Source: Coniella vitis (taxonomy: Eukaryota > Ascomycota > Sordariomycetes > Diaporthales > Schizoparmaceae). From it: a DNA stretch of 64,000 nucleotides. Both the position numbers and the translations under genes were made by a program. The DNA lies in the NCBI GenBank assembly GCA_011317545.1, contig WUJK01000010.1, forward strand, positions 186,001-250,000. Reading direction: 5' to 3'. Below are positions 21,246 through 33,903 of this stretch, in pieces. The number at the start of each line of letters is the position of its first letter. Position 1 is the stretch's first letter. The notes below the pieces were generated by a model that did not search any database, had not been told where the DNA came from, and saw nothing but the letters and a program-made list of their open reading frames with translations.

Positions 21246-23230
21246 CTAAATATGGAATTTCTTCAACCACTCGGCCTGCGTCAGGAACGCACACCGCGTC
21301 GCCAGATCCTGCACCGCCACCGCCGGCGCAGCCCCCGCACCACCCAGGCTCGACAAGCCCTCGCTCGGCCCGCCGACGACAAAGATGTCGGTCGCGTTGC
21401 CGCCGCCGACGCCGCCCGAGGGCGTGCCCGTCGCGACGAACGCGGCGTACGAGCGCGGCGCGCGCTGCGCAAGCGCGTAGTCGGCCGCCGAGGGCGCAAA
21501 CGGCCACCCGCTGACGTTGTAGTGCGACAAGTTGCCAAAGACGTAGGCGAACGCCGACTCGTGGACGACGCCGACGCCGAGCCCCGCCGGCCCGTACAGG
21601 TGCGTGGAGATGGGGTCGAGGATGGTCTGGTTCCAGTCAAAGAGGTAGACGCGGGCGGCGCCGTTCTTGGCGGCCAGCGCGGCGCCGAGCCAGAGCGGCT
21701 GGCACGCCATGACAATGTCGCGGTAGAGCTGCGAGACGCGGTAGAACTCGGCGCTGAGCCCGGCGGCCGTGTTGTTGGCGAAGGCGGCGAGCGGGTAGTA
21801 CGAGAGCAGGGCCTCGACGTCTGCGTCCGTCAGCGCCGGGTCCCAGCCGAGGAGCGAGGCGTGCACGTCGGCCTCGGTGGTGATGGTCGGGTCGTCGAAC
21901 CCGTCCAGGTCATCCTCCATCCAGCCCATCATGACCGTCACGTTGCTGGCAAAGGCGCCCGTGTTAACGAGGTCCACGGGCGACGCCGGCAGAAAGTCGC
22001 CGTCAATGGCTGCCAGCCACAGCGTGCCGCTGTTGATGCCTTGCTCCACCCAGTACCTGTCCAGCGAGATGGCGCTGACGGTGGCCGTGTCGAGCGCGCG
22101 CAAACACGCGAGCGTGTCGCTGGTCCAGGCCGCCATGCAGTTGAGATCCGCAATGATTTCCTGCGTGAGCACTGGCGTGTAATTGGCCTCGATGCCAATG
22201 TCAAAGGTACCGCTCTCCATGATGGCCTGCTGGAAGGGAACAGGCTGCGTACCGCCATAAGAGACCAAGTGGATGCCAATAGAAGAAGCTGGAAACATTG
22301 GTTAGAATAAACCCCTCCAAAAAAACAGACACTATCGGAAGAGAGGTGCAGATTTTCGGCCCAACACTCACCTCCTGACGACTGCCCATAGACGGTGATG
22401 CGCTCAGGATCACCTCCAAAGGACTTGATGTTATCACGGACCCATTCAATCGCGAGTCGCTGGTCTTTGAACCCGACATTGGTAGATCCCTCAGCAGCAG
22501 GTTCGGGAGTCCATGCAAAGCCAAAGACTGTATTGCTCGTTGTCAGCCCTCATCTCACAGTCTTATCTCCCCCCCCCCCCTTTTCTTTTTGTTGCCAAGA
22601 GGGTAGATGGTTTTACATACACCCCAGGCGATAGTTCATGGCAACATGGATGATTGGCGTCTCGTTCTCGACAGACTGCAGAATGAGCCCGTCCGGCAAG
22701 ATGGACGAGTCCGAATCGACACCAGTAATGAGACTGCCTCCGTAAATGTAGACCATGACTGGAAGACCCGCATCCGCAGCCACGCCACTTGGCCGCGCGA
22801 CATTCAGAGTCAGACAGTCCTCTGAGATGGACGTGTAGTTGTCGATGACCAAAGGAGGGTACCAAGACCCCTCGCCATACCATTGAGGGCAGGCCGGAGC
22901 GTAGGCTTGTGCAGCCATCGTGCTGCCCGCAGTCGGCACATATGGCTGCGGCGGCTTGAAGCGGTTCTCGCCCGAGGTATCTTGGCCATACGGAATGCCC
23001 AGGTAGACTTCTATGTCATTGCGGTAGAGACCCTCATACGTCACACCAAGCTCAGAGTCATCGACGCTGGGGAATGTCGACTGCGCCCGCACAGCCGTCG
23101 CAGCGGCTGCCGCGGCAGCGAGGCAACGCAAAGACTAGGAAGACATCGCAGAACCAATACTGGAATAAAAAGAGTGAACAAGCCCAGGAGATGGGAGCCG
23201 CGCAACACATGGACTTTCCGATACAGACAT
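21246..23230 (-). CDS. Secreted type-B carboxylesterase/lipase
   Basis: This alpha/beta-hydrolase of 572 aa hydrolyses carboxylic esters and is probably extracellular. Exons: 23230-23225, 23134-22621, 22527-22372 and 22288-21246. The first exon codes only Met-Ser. I inferred it because the long second exon has no ATG before the conserved domain, and because it yields a clean signal peptide (MSSLRCLAAAA... ending near AVRAQ). The domain shows the oxyanion-hole segment VYIYGGSLITG (130-140), NYRLG before intron 2, and nucleophile Ser223 in GQSSGA, which is split by intron 3. The likely acid is in GWMEDD (347-352) and the likely catalytic histidine is His468 in VVHESAFAYVFGNL. GQSSG in place of GESAG is seen in other fungal members. 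The substrate cannot be told. The 3' half is far more GC-rich than the 5' half. The start exon is the weakest part of the model. Confidence 0.85.
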
Positions 23231-24772
23231 CACCTGCCCTTTCTCGCACTGCAACTTCTTCTTATACATCTCCAGCACTTCCGTGATACATGTTGCTGGT
23301 GAGCCAGGCCCCCTGCTGCACATGATTTCTTTTCCAAATCCTTCTGCTATCATGCTATCTGTCGATGGAGGTTGCGGGACGAGAAACAGGTAAAGCGATG
23401 TGCCAAGCGCAGAACATTCCGAGGCTTCTGTGGAAGGATTGATCTATTGCTGTGCCCAGCCAATAGGCATCCGACTAACTCGGGATTGTCAGCTGCGTTC
23501 GCCTATCCGGGAATCCCGCGAGCGATATGAGCCCCTGGACGGTGATGTGTTTGCTCACCGTTGTGCATGGGTATTCGCGCACGGGTGCTCTCACACGCTC
23601 TACACTTCGAGGCAACAGCAACGAAGGATGCAAAAAAAGGTATGACGAGCGTTTAGCGATCAGGATGGGATGGGACTCAAGTGAACAGCCCCTGCAGGAG
23701 GAAGTCATATAGGAGAACTCTCATCTTCTGGCTCACAGAATTCCCGATCCACGTGGTTCTGGACTCGATGCGACTCCCTCCAGTAATTCGCGAGGTTTCT
23801 AACTTGTAAGCTTATTCGCTTGGCCAAACCAGCACTAACTCGGGCAAGGAATCAAAACCCTGTTAGAGTCAACAACTAGGCCTGAACCCACGGTCGAAAT
23901 TCGTAGGGATATCGAGCTGCCAGAAGAACGAACCGTAAGATTGTGACTGAAAGGTAATGCGGGAGGCTGCAAAGGGTCATATGCACTCAGCCTACTGGGG
24001 TGAGATAGCAAAAGAACCTTGCTAGAGGTGGACGCTCCGAGATAGCGTTGCCTGTTCTGCCGTCAACCCAGACTCAAGACGATGGAAGCGCCATGAGATG
24101 ATATCCCTCGCACGGGGCACAGCTGCAAAGAGGCCCTTTAGTCTACAGTTGCAGGTTATGCTGGGAAATCTGTCACCATAGCTGACCGAGCCGGATACCA
24201 GTAAATGTCAATAAGAACGAGAAGGAACCGTGCTGGATTGCTGCCCAGTTTCAGCGTGTGCACACATGTTCAGTGATCGAGTTGCCGTCTCATTAATCGT
24301 TATTAATCTGCATTAGCTGGCCTGCAGCTGGCCTAAGAAGCGCAGATTGATAGGCCTCCCCCCCAGTGAGACATTGCCGGCTGTGTCGTGCATTGTGCGG
24401 CAAGCCGTATCTAATGAGCGGATGCTCACTTCATACAGCTTATAAGCCCAGCGTATGGCCGAGCCCGTCGGGCCATGAAGGCAAGACAAGTGCAAGAGGC
24501 ACAAAGAACCTGTCAAATGCAAGCCTCATTTTCTTGGTCCTCTATGAACAACCGCGCAGGCCTGAGAGGCAGAGTCGCATGCTGATTTAAAATGCAACAA
24601 AGACAACCTGGCAGCCAGTTGCAGATCTCAATTGCGGGACAGAGGTGCCACAAATTGCCAAAGTAGGTAAGCTTTGACGAACACAGCATGACCCCAAGGC
24701 TTTGGTGGTTTGCACCTGACTGGGCCCCCCCTCCCCGGTTTCCAAGGTAAGATGAAAATGCGATTGTCATGT
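23231..24772. other. Intergenic between AsnRS 3' end and esterase 5' end
   Basis: No gene is recognised. The sequence is unique, of mixed composition and lacks long microsatellites, so it differs from the low-complexity DNA left of 21 kb. It should hold the esterase promoter (right of 23230) and the AsnRS terminator (left of 24773). Confidence 0.6.
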
Positions 24773-26557
24773 TCAACAGTCGCACCGTCCGTACCACCGG
24801 GGAAAGGTCACGGTGTCCCTGATAGTCTGGACGCCTGAGAGATAGCCGAGAAGGCGGTCGAAACCAAGGCCAAAGCCACCGTGAGGGGGACAGCCCCAGC
24901 GGCGGAGATCAGCATACCAATCCAGGGGTCCTGCCGCTGTCGCTGACGCGCCATCTGAAGCCCCATTTTCGCCGTCTCCCTTGGCCAGTGTAACGATTCC
25001 ATGCCTTGTCATGGCGTCCAGAAGTTGTGGCAGACGATGCTCACGCATGGAGCCGCCGGCAATCTCGCAGAAATCTGGAACTAGCAAGTCAAAGCAGTCA
25101 ACGGTCTCTTGAGCCGACGAGTCTTGGCCACGTCTTGCAGAAGGCAGCATATAGAATGCCTTGATTTCGCGAGGATAGTGGGTGACAAAAACGGGTTTCC
25201 CCATGCCAACCTGGCGCGCTATGAGCTTTTCATGGTCAGAGGACAGGCCCTCGCCCCATTGGGGCTTGTGCTCGAGTTGGTGCTGTTCTGCGTTGAGCAA
25301 CTCGATCGCTTCTGTGTAGGTGAGCCGTGGCCAGGAGGCCTGCATTAGGCCCCGCCACCTTTGGTCAACTTCCCCTGGCGAAGCTCGGTCACTTGCAGAA
25401 TCACTGGTGCTTTTGTCGTTTGCGGGCGCTCTCAGCTCTTGAGCAACGCGAGAATCATAGAGTTCAGTAGCAGTGAATCGGAGCATGTCTTCCAATAAGT
25501 CCATCACACTGCCAAGTTCGTCTACAAAGCTCATCTCTGCCTCGAGCATGTAGAATTCGCTTAGGTGCCGAGACGTGTCGCTGCGTTCGGCACGAAATGT
25601 GGGAGACATGGCCCACACATTGCCGACAGACTGAGCCAGGGCCTCCAGATGAAGCTGAGTCGATACAGTGAGATATTTGGGACCACGGAAAAAGGAATGC
25701 TCGGATTCAGATTCCTTTTTGGTGGCAGGAACCACGGTGAAGACCTCGCCAGCGCCCTCGCAGTCTGAAGAAGTAAGAACCGGGGGCTGTGTCTGAACAA
25801 AATCTCGGCTGGCGAAGAACTTGGTGAGACTATTGATCACGTCGGATCGGAGCCTAAGCATGACGGAGTTGAAGGGCGTCCTGGACCGGAGATGAGGCAT
25901 TGTTCGAAGAAATTCAGGGGTCTGATATTTCTTTTGTATCGGAAAGGTCTAACGACGTGCGGCATTGTTAGCCTTGCTGCGACCCAAAAAAAAAATCGCG
26001 GACAGGGCAGCCGGAGACATGACTGCATCCAGATGTGATACCTTTGCGTCAGAAGGCCCCAGGACCTGGACGTTGTCGACGTGCAATTCGTGTGACTGGC
26101 CAGCAGCAGGCGATGGAACCCAAGATCCTGTCAAGCGGATAGCAGCACCAATGGAAAGGCTGAAGCACAGATTCTGAGTCAACATCGATACCCTCACAAC
26201 ACGCGAACAAAGCAGCTCCTGCCATCCTGGACAAGCGGAGGCTCACCCTTCTGCCTGCTCCTTAGGAACGAGCGCTTGCAGGGGCGCAAGCGAGGAGCCG
26301 TCACCCAAAGCGACAAAGTAGCGCGACTTCATGGCCCGTACCGAGCGAACGAAGCCGTTGACGACGACCCTAGGAGTCTCTTTGCCCGCATCTGCCGTGG
26401 TATCGAGCTCGAGCAGCCTCGCAACCGACCAGGGAGAGCCATGGCTGGTGGCTATCTGTCGGCGCCAGAGGGCAGAAGCACGAAACGGCCCCCGGGCAGC
26501 GGCTGCAACGCGTCTTTGGCATATTCTGGCAGGAATTGCCAGGCCAGCTGGACGCAT
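24773..26557 (-). CDS. slm5: Asparaginyl-tRNA synthetase, mitochondrial
   Basis: This enzyme charges mitochondrial tRNA-Asn with asparagine using ATP. Exons 26557-26247, 26159-26042 and 25948-24773 give 534 aa. The Arg/Ala-rich N-terminus without acidic residues (about 1-40) looks like a mitochondrial targeting peptide. An OB-fold anticodon-binding region covers about 55-140 (VVVNGFVRSVRAMKSRYFVALGDG in part). The class II core follows, with motif 2 FRAERSDTSRHLSEFYMLEAE around 261 and motif 3 GFGLGFDRLLGYLSG around 500, ending FPRWYGRCDC. FYMLEAE and the GGSMREHR segment favour Asn over Asp specificity. Low-complexity inserts (about 330-350 and 470-485) look species-specific. The symbol follows yeast SLM5; orthology is inferred from the targeting peptide. 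The intron 1 acceptor (TTCAG before 26159) was chosen because it restores the frame. Confidence 0.9.
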
Positions 26558-28857
26558 GGCTCTGCGTGGTGTATATGTGTTTCGAAAGGATCAACGAGAA
26601 AGGAGCCAAAAGACCAAGCCGAAAGAGGTCGCGCTGCGCTATCGAGTCGTGCTTTGCTACCCAAACAGGGCTGTGCGTCTCATGTGCTTGGCCAAAAACG
26701 GGCGACGATGAGAGAGACAAAATCCAGAACCGGCGTGTTACATAAGCAGGCTATGGCTGGAGTCGTGCGGCTACTATGTACTATGTACTACTGTACAAAG
26801 GACTATGCAGCTTGGGTGGAAGGTACATGCCCAAGTACCTCACGCGCTACCTCTCACGGGCCGAGGATTAGCCGACCTGGGCAGACGTCGCATGGGCCTT
26901 TGGACCTCTTCACCTCTTGTCCCTTGGACCAAAACAAACGCACCAGGACGGCGTTTCCACTCCTTCAAACGCCTTCTTCAAGTCCCAGCCTGCCTCGACA
27001 CGATCCCAGCCGCCAGAACCTTGCCAAACACACCATGATCCTCATACCGTACTTTGACCAAGATGGACGATTGGCAATTGACTGACCATTGATTCGTTTG
27101 CAAGGCCATCACGAGCGTTGACATGGACGTCGAACGTTACGGCAGCCCGTGCCATCGTGGCTCCGGATGCCAACGCCAGTACTGAGCCCTCAGGTCTCGG
27201 GGTCTGATGCCTACCAGACACGTGGTCTGGTCTGCCACTGATGATGTTGCGGCGTGAACAATGAGTTATCCTCAAGACACCGAGCGAGGCGGCGGCGGCA
27301 GAGACCGACTTGGGCTTCTCTCACTTCACCGACTTTGCATTTTGCAGAGACAAGCGAAGACAGGGCGCTCTTTGCGAGCCAGGTGCTAGCGGCAGCAAGC
27401 GCCTCACCTACGCCCCTTGTTGGCATGGCATTCAGGACCACGGCTCTGGGCGCCTGTTCCATTCCAAGATGGGCGTGGCTTGTCAATCCCAGCAGTCTGG
27501 ATCCACGAAGCTGTGCGGGTCGAGGCCGTCTGCATACCAGCTGCTGTCAGTGACGGCTCTTGGCTAGATTGCCGCATCCCTGTGTCACAGCGTACCGGCC
27601 TCTTGGCTCTTCTAGACGCTCCCCAGACCCCTACAAGACACCCCAACGCCATGGCTGTATGCGCCTGAGAACAGAATCTGGCCGCCAAAGTTAGATTGAT
27701 TGCCCTGGCCATGTCGTTTGGATGCTTCAGCACGATCTGGTTTGGCTGGCCATCAATCTTGCTGGCGTGCTGCACGGGACGTCCCGCGCTGTCGGGTTCG
27801 ATCTGACCCATCGGGCAGATCGAACCGTCTGGCTGTTTACACGTTCTCCTCTCTGCGTTGACCGCTCTTCTGGCCTCATGTCGCGTTTCCTCTTGCTCTT
27901 TTTCGAGTTTCCATCTCAAACGGACAATAGCTGATCCATGTGCTTGTCACATAACAACACTTCCTCTCCATTCTGTCTGCCACTGGCACTCCAAGCCTAG
28001 GAGATTTGCTTGGCGGCAAAGATGTTAGCTAGCGAACTCAATTTGACCGCTGAAAATCCGATCCTGTCTCTTCTGTTCATCCGAAGCGATGGTCTGCAGC
28101 ATGTAAAAAGGGGCGAAAGCCAAAAGAAAGAAGAAGAAAAAAAAGAAAAAAGAGGACAGGAATGAAACTCTGTCGAGGTAGGCGATAGCCACGCAGCCTT
28201 CGTTCTGTGAGGTGACACAGATCTGGTGTAACGGCGGCAGATTGCAGTAGCAAGTTGCGGGACGCCGCTGTGACCTAGCTGCCACCCTACTGAGCTGCTC
28301 ATCATCAATCTGGATCAAGTGGTCCGACTTGGACCTACCGCTCTCCAGCAGGTGGCTTTCCCGACAATTGGCGAACAGAGACAGGAGGCTGAGTATAAAC
28401 CTTCTTCCCGTCCATCATCTGCTGCTGGCCTTTGCTGCTGGGCTCTCCAAGACATGAGTGGATATGTTCAAACGACCTGGTTACACCAAACATTGCAAAA
28501 GTCTTTCTTTGCTCGCTTGCAATGGCCCGTCCCCGTCCGTTCCATATCGATTGACGCCTAAATCGAAGACATCTCTTCCTACCATGTCGTTGGCGAACGT
28601 GAGTCCTGCAAAACCATCTAGGCTTTGGCGAGATTATAAAATAGTCGGCTTGGACCTGCACATGGCCTTTCTCTGCAGTCTTGCTCGTCCAACAATCACC
28701 AAGTGTACAGCGTTCCTGTCTTGATACCCTGACGAGAGACTTGTGATCACGTGGACTCTACCATCGCTCCTCACTGTCGCTCCTTTTGCTCTCTCCCCAC
28801 CGCCGTTGGGATACGAGCTCTTGTACACACGCAGTATTCACCCCATCATCTCTCATC
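26558..28857. other. Divergent intergenic region (AsnRS / PARG-like)
   Basis: No gene is supported; a 269-codon frame on the plus strand overlaps AsnRS exon 1 in antisense and is taken as a shadow. It must contain both promoters. A cluster of GTAC elements lies at 26771-26796, with two overlapping TACTATGTA copies and one exact GTAC-N3-GTAC at 26778. The part at 27-28.8 kb is unique sequence. Confidence 0.6.
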
Positions 28858-30174
28858 ATGCCATCTTCAAGCTCTTCTAGGTCTTCCAAGCCCAAGCCAG
28901 CGGAAGTAGCTGCCGAAACCAAACGATTTCTCAAAAAGTGTGCGGCATCATGGCCAGCCTACGCCCATCTCTACGACCAACCGCTGGCCATCACGCAAAG
29001 CCAACTGCCCATTCGACCTTCCATGAGCCTGGGCCCTCCCAACTTTTGTGAGTTTTTGGAACCCATATCACGCCCATGTTGCTGCTGCCCCGTCCCCTTC
29101 TTGGTCTCTGTGGAGGAAATAAATGGCTGACGGGTTGCTCCGGCCAGGGGTTCGGGAGGGTGACCCAGTAGACTTTGCAACTTGCTGGTCCACTGCCAAT
29201 GCCAACACAAAGGTGGCCTTCATCTGCGCCGCCAATGAAAAACGACCAGGCGGAGACTGGGAAACGGGCGTCTCAGGCTACGAGGAGCGTCTCTGTCGGC
29301 GAAGCAACCTATCTGCCCACCTGGCAACGCCCAAGGAGACCAACTACCCGATACCATGCGAAGGGGGTCTATACTCGGACCGCGTGGGTAAGTCACACTT
29401 CTCTCCGTCTCGGACAATTTACAAGACGAAAAGATATCACATTACCCCAAGCATAAAAAGTAAAAAGCAAAAAGCAAAAATAGCCACCAGAGAAAAAGAA
29501 GAAAAAAAGAAAGAAAGAAAACAAGGAATATCCTCACCACTAACCCCGTCCTTCTTCTACATATAGTCGTCTTCCGCGGCCCCCACGACCGCTACGAGCC
29601 CCGCGAAACCCGCGACTGGCGCGATCTACCTGTCATTTCGGTGGTCCCCACGCGCTGGCCCAAACTACAAGCCAACGGCAGCCGCTACTCCTTTGACAAG
29701 GAGCGCGAGCTCGCCAAGCGCAAGCTGCGCGCCGCACTCACAATTGCCGTCTCGAACGGCATCCACAGCGTCGTCATTGGCGACTTTGGCCTCGGCTCGT
29801 ACCGCAACCCGCCCCAGGAAATGGCCGAAATGTGGCGCGAGGTCTTTCTCTGGGACCCCACCCTGCGCGGGCGCATCGAGAATGTCGCCTTTGTCTTTGA
29901 GGACCGCGCGCAGAGCACCGTGCGGGTTATCCTCGACGATGCGGCGAAGAAAGGGGGCCGCAGCGCGGGAGGCTCGTCCTCGTCTGGGAGCTCAAGCAAG
30001 GGCAAGGGCAAGGCGTCGAGCAGCAGCAGCAGCAGCAGTCACCACCACCACCATCACCATTCAGCATACCCGACTGACTTTGACATCTTTTCGCATATTT
30101 TCAGCAGCGGGGAGGTCAAGAGGGTGCTGACGGAGCCCGATACCCGGATGGGCGTCCAGAACTTGATGTCGTGA
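28858..30174 (+). CDS. Microbial-type PARG-like protein (TIGR02452 / PARG_cat_2 family)
   Basis: Exons 28858-29047, 29148-29387 and 29567-30174 encode 345 aa. The family has a macrodomain-like fold, and some members remove poly(ADP-ribose). Matching blocks are the stretch around PGGDWETGVSGYEERLCRRS, with the paired acidic residues Glu109-Glu110, then ISVVPTRW, then RKLRAALTIAVSNG and the phosphate-binding-type loop VIGDFGLGSYRNPP (from about Gly215). The usual signature is GGG with QEE. Here the third Gly is Asp and Gln is Tyr, so activity cannot be assumed. A Ser8-His7 insert (about 300-315) sits before a conserved-looking tail. I chose the ATG at 28858, after a short pyrimidine-rich leader; upstream in-frame codons give only a TTG. 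Intron 2 is purine-rich. The gene lies divergent from mitochondrial AsnRS. Confidence 0.8.
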
Positions 30175-33100
30175 TTGGGTTGGGTTGGACTTGGAGGGGG
30201 GAAAGCTAAGACAATTGGCGCTCTGTGGGTGGGCTTGTTTTGCTGGTTGGCGTTTTCAGATGGAGTTCAATCACTTCTGTTTTGGCTTGATTTGGTCTGG
30301 CTTTTGCTTTTTGGGGCAATGTACAACATCCTTGTGAGGAAGTCAGACAGGCTTGTTCACCAGCAGAGGAGGAGGAAGGCGAAACGAAAAAGAAAAAAGT
30401 CGGGAAACTCCGTTTTGGCTACTTCGCGGGTTTTGCTGGGGTCTGTTTGATGTTTCAAGGTTTTGGCTGGCATTTGATGGCTTTTCAGTAATTCACCCCC
30501 ATTTCAACTTGGCTACATGCTTACACTTTTTCTTCTGGCTACTCACTCACTGGCTACGCTTCTGTGTCTCAGTAGTTTTTTTTTGAACGGAAAACTTTTG
30601 GGACTCTGCTATTGCCGTGTCAAGACTGTAGGACAAGCTAGAAAATGTGACGGACGCGACGTCGCTGTGCGCCGTGTAACCAACGAGGCTCATTCATCGT
30701 TTGGTTGCCCCCAAAAAGAAACCAATGTGGCGGTGCGATCCTGGGATCCCTTTTGCTCAGTTCGGCGACCAAGGGCGATCGAGAAGAGAAGGGGACTGCA
30801 GAACAAACAACACTGTTTACGACTACTGTGTACTATGTAATTAATCTGGCTGGAAACAGAACGGAGAGAAAAGCAATGCCATCTGCTCAGCCTGACCTGG
30901 CAAAACGAACAATTCCAAACACACAAATGTATAGTCAAAACTGTGTTCGTGGCGCGCTATAAGAAGAAGAGGCCTGCTGGCCAGCCGGGCTTGGTCTCGG
31001 GCATGTGCTTTACTTTTCAGCAAGAAAGAGAACACACACACAAAAAACAACCACCAAATCAAGAGAAACGATAAAAAAGAAAAGAAAAAAGAAAAAACAT
31101 CTCCAGCTGGTTGGGTGAGAAAACCACATGGCGCTTACCTTTTACAACACATTGGTTTTTTTTCTTTTTCTTTTTCCCTCTGCCTTTCTTTGCTGTCACT
31201 GGCCGTAGATCACTGTTACACGTGCCTTTTGTACAAGGCAGCTTTTTGCGTTGTCACTATGCACTCATGTTTATTTCATGTTGGTGTGATATTAGGTGCG
31301 TCGTCTATACTCTCCTCGTTGGCTTTGATCGGTGTTTATTTTCCTTTCCACACACACACACTTATTTTTGCTCGGTATATTGTTTTGTTTCCTTTGCAAG
31401 GCTGCGGCTAAGTGGGCGCCAAAAAGCACATACCTACTTTACTTACATGCACACCCTCTCTGCTCACCGCTCTCTCCCCCCCCCCTCCCTTCCCTTCCCC
31501 TGATTCTAAACTGTTTCCGTCCCAAGCCAACTGAGGCACAAGACTCAGAATATACTATAGCCGCAAGCCTTGACTTGACCTGCAGCCCTATGTATGTAAG
31601 TCATCCACCTCAGCTGCCCCCCCCCTTTTTTCCCCCCAAAAAACAAAAAGAAAGAAAGAAACGATACACTAAAAGAGAATGGAAAATCTCGGAGGATGGG
31701 TGGGGGTTGCAACAATCCTATACTATGTATCCGTTCAGGACATACCTCGCCCTGTTCCATATTTCGTCGCAGAAAAAAGAGTGTCCAAAGTACGTACATA
31801 TATATATATATATATACATGCATATATAATGGGCTTGTCTAGACTGGATGATGATGATGATGATCTCTGGCGGTCAGGTCAGTTAGTCAGTTGGGCAGGG
31901 CCCCGGGGGGGTTTTACCTTTTACCTCGTGGGCTTTTTCTTTTGCTTTCGTACATGTCTCAGATTGCCGAGATGCAAGTCAGCATTGGGGGGGGGGGGGA
32001 AGGAAGTAATGGTGAGAAAAGTCCATGATTCTACGCGCCTCTCTTTTTTTCTCAATATTCACGTGTGTGTGAAATGTCAAAGTCTCAGATCAGATCCCCT
32101 GGATGCGTGGGGGGAGGGGGGGGCTCTCTACAGCCTCTCTCTTTTCCTCTCCACACACTCAGGAGTCTTTCTTTTCCTTGTAAGAAAGTTGATTGTACTG
32201 GCTCACAGAGTGAGGAAAAAGGCAGCTGACGGTGGCTGGTACAGACAGACACACAAGATGCTTCTAATTCGTTAGTCGAGGTGGTAGGAGGACCCTCTGA
32301 GAGTAAAAGAGCGAGCACGAAGGAAGCCCACCTCGACGAGCTTTCACCTATATATATATATACATATGGTGACTGGAATATCTCTTCACATACTCTTACA
32401 CACACAAGCTGCCCGTCCTGAAAAGAAACGACGCAGATCTATAATGTGCACATTAGCAAATGAATGAATGAATAAATAAATAAAAGACCACCCAAAAAAC
32501 CCCGTCTACACCGGACATCTCCATCAACCTCAAAGTAGCATTCCTCAAACCAAACCACCCACCCTCGTCAGTAACAAACGTCAACTCAAAAGGCAACATT
32601 GCCTGACAAAATCGTAGATATGTTATAGTACCGTAAAATGGCACTACACTGTCGTGGAAACCCTCTCTTTTTTTTCTTTTTCTTTTTTTTTCTTGCCGGC
32701 TTGCATACTGACGTATTTCTCCTGTGCACAGCATCGTGCCGTTCATGACACAAGCCGCTCTTCGTGGGTTATTTAGAAGTGTTTTTTCTTCTTTGGAACC
32801 GCACATACCGCAGCATAGCACAGCATGATTCTCAACTAACGCTGTCTCTCATCTACCTGATGTTGAAATCTTCTGTTCTGGCAAAAGGGGGAAAAGCTTG
32901 TATGGTGGCACGATGGCGACAAGGGGCTCGATTGCACTCTGCAAAAGATATATACAGTCAACCCCGATCTTTGCAGTATCACCGGCAAAAAAAGTGGGAC
33001 AGGTATTTCAAAGAGAGATCAACAAGAGGGTGTGAGATCGAGTAGTACCAGCAGAGATCACAGCTGCAAGGGCAGGTAGCGTGAGACAAGAGAAGCTCGA

Positions 33101-33686
33101 AAGCCCGGGGTTTGTTATGCGAGCGGTGGGAAGAAGGAAATGGACGAAGAAGAAATACAAAGCAAGGGAAAAGGAGGAGGGTGTCGCCGAGGATGGGCCA
33201 AGAAATGGCACAGCCAGCCAGCCAGCCAGCCAGGCCAGCGGGTCTGGAAGCAGCCAGCCACGCCACAGATCTTTTGCTGCAGTGTTGAGACTGTCCCGGA
33301 TCGTGACATCCGCGCGGACGGTGACCCAGGTGGCTGGCTGCCGCACATCCTTGTGAGGGGTATACGGGTCAAGAGCCAAACACGCCGCCGACCGAGAGTT
33401 GTGGTAGTGTTGCAGCGAAAGAGATCATCAAGCAGCACGAGTGCTGCTTCGCACGCACCAGGTCAAGCCCATGAACATTAGATTATACTCCAAGTACGCT
33501 TTGCGCCGAATTGACACACTAGCCATCAAAATCGATGCATCATCTTTTGTTGTCGTCAAGATCTCGCGCCTCGAAGTGCACATGCCCTTGTCGACATGGC
33601 CAGGCTAGGATCGCTGTTTTGTAAAATTAAATTGATAATGTAGATGTCCCAAAAACGGGGTGCCCGTCGAGGCGTCCACCCAAGGA
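30175..33686. other. Convergent intergenic region (PARG-like / SEC24 3' ends)
   Basis: About 3.5 kb without a recognised gene, between two 3' ends. It contains purine/pyrimidine tracts, C/G homopolymers near 31474, 31617 and 31988, TA repeats (31797-31815, 32348-32364), CAGC/AGCC repeats near 33213-33232, and TACTATGTA copies at 30831 and 31721. Confidence 0.6.
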
Positions 33687-33871
33687 CTACCAATATGCCG
33701 GCCGCAAGCCCGCAAAACTACCAAGCGTCGAGCCCTCACTCGTCTCAACCTCCTTTTTCCTCTGTCCAGCAAGCTCAAGCTGTACCAGACGATGTATATT
33801 CTGTACAAGATGAAGAATCAGCAAAAGTTCTCAAGTGTGCAGTCAAGGAGTCACTTCCCCGCCCTCGCTCG

Positions 33872-33903
<32 letters not shown>

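Noticed and set aside
21183..22310. 375-codon plus-strand frame
   Set aside because: It is antisense to the esterase exon 4, has an Arg/Val/Gly-rich composition and is explained by the GC-rich third positions of the real gene.
26276..27085. 269-codon plus-strand frame
   Set aside because: It starts antisense to AsnRS exon 1 and runs through the presumed promoter; no domain and low-complexity composition.
27404..27919. 171-codon minus-strand frame in the divergent region
   Set aside because: No recognisable family, a second frame is open opposite it, and there is no supporting splice or start context.
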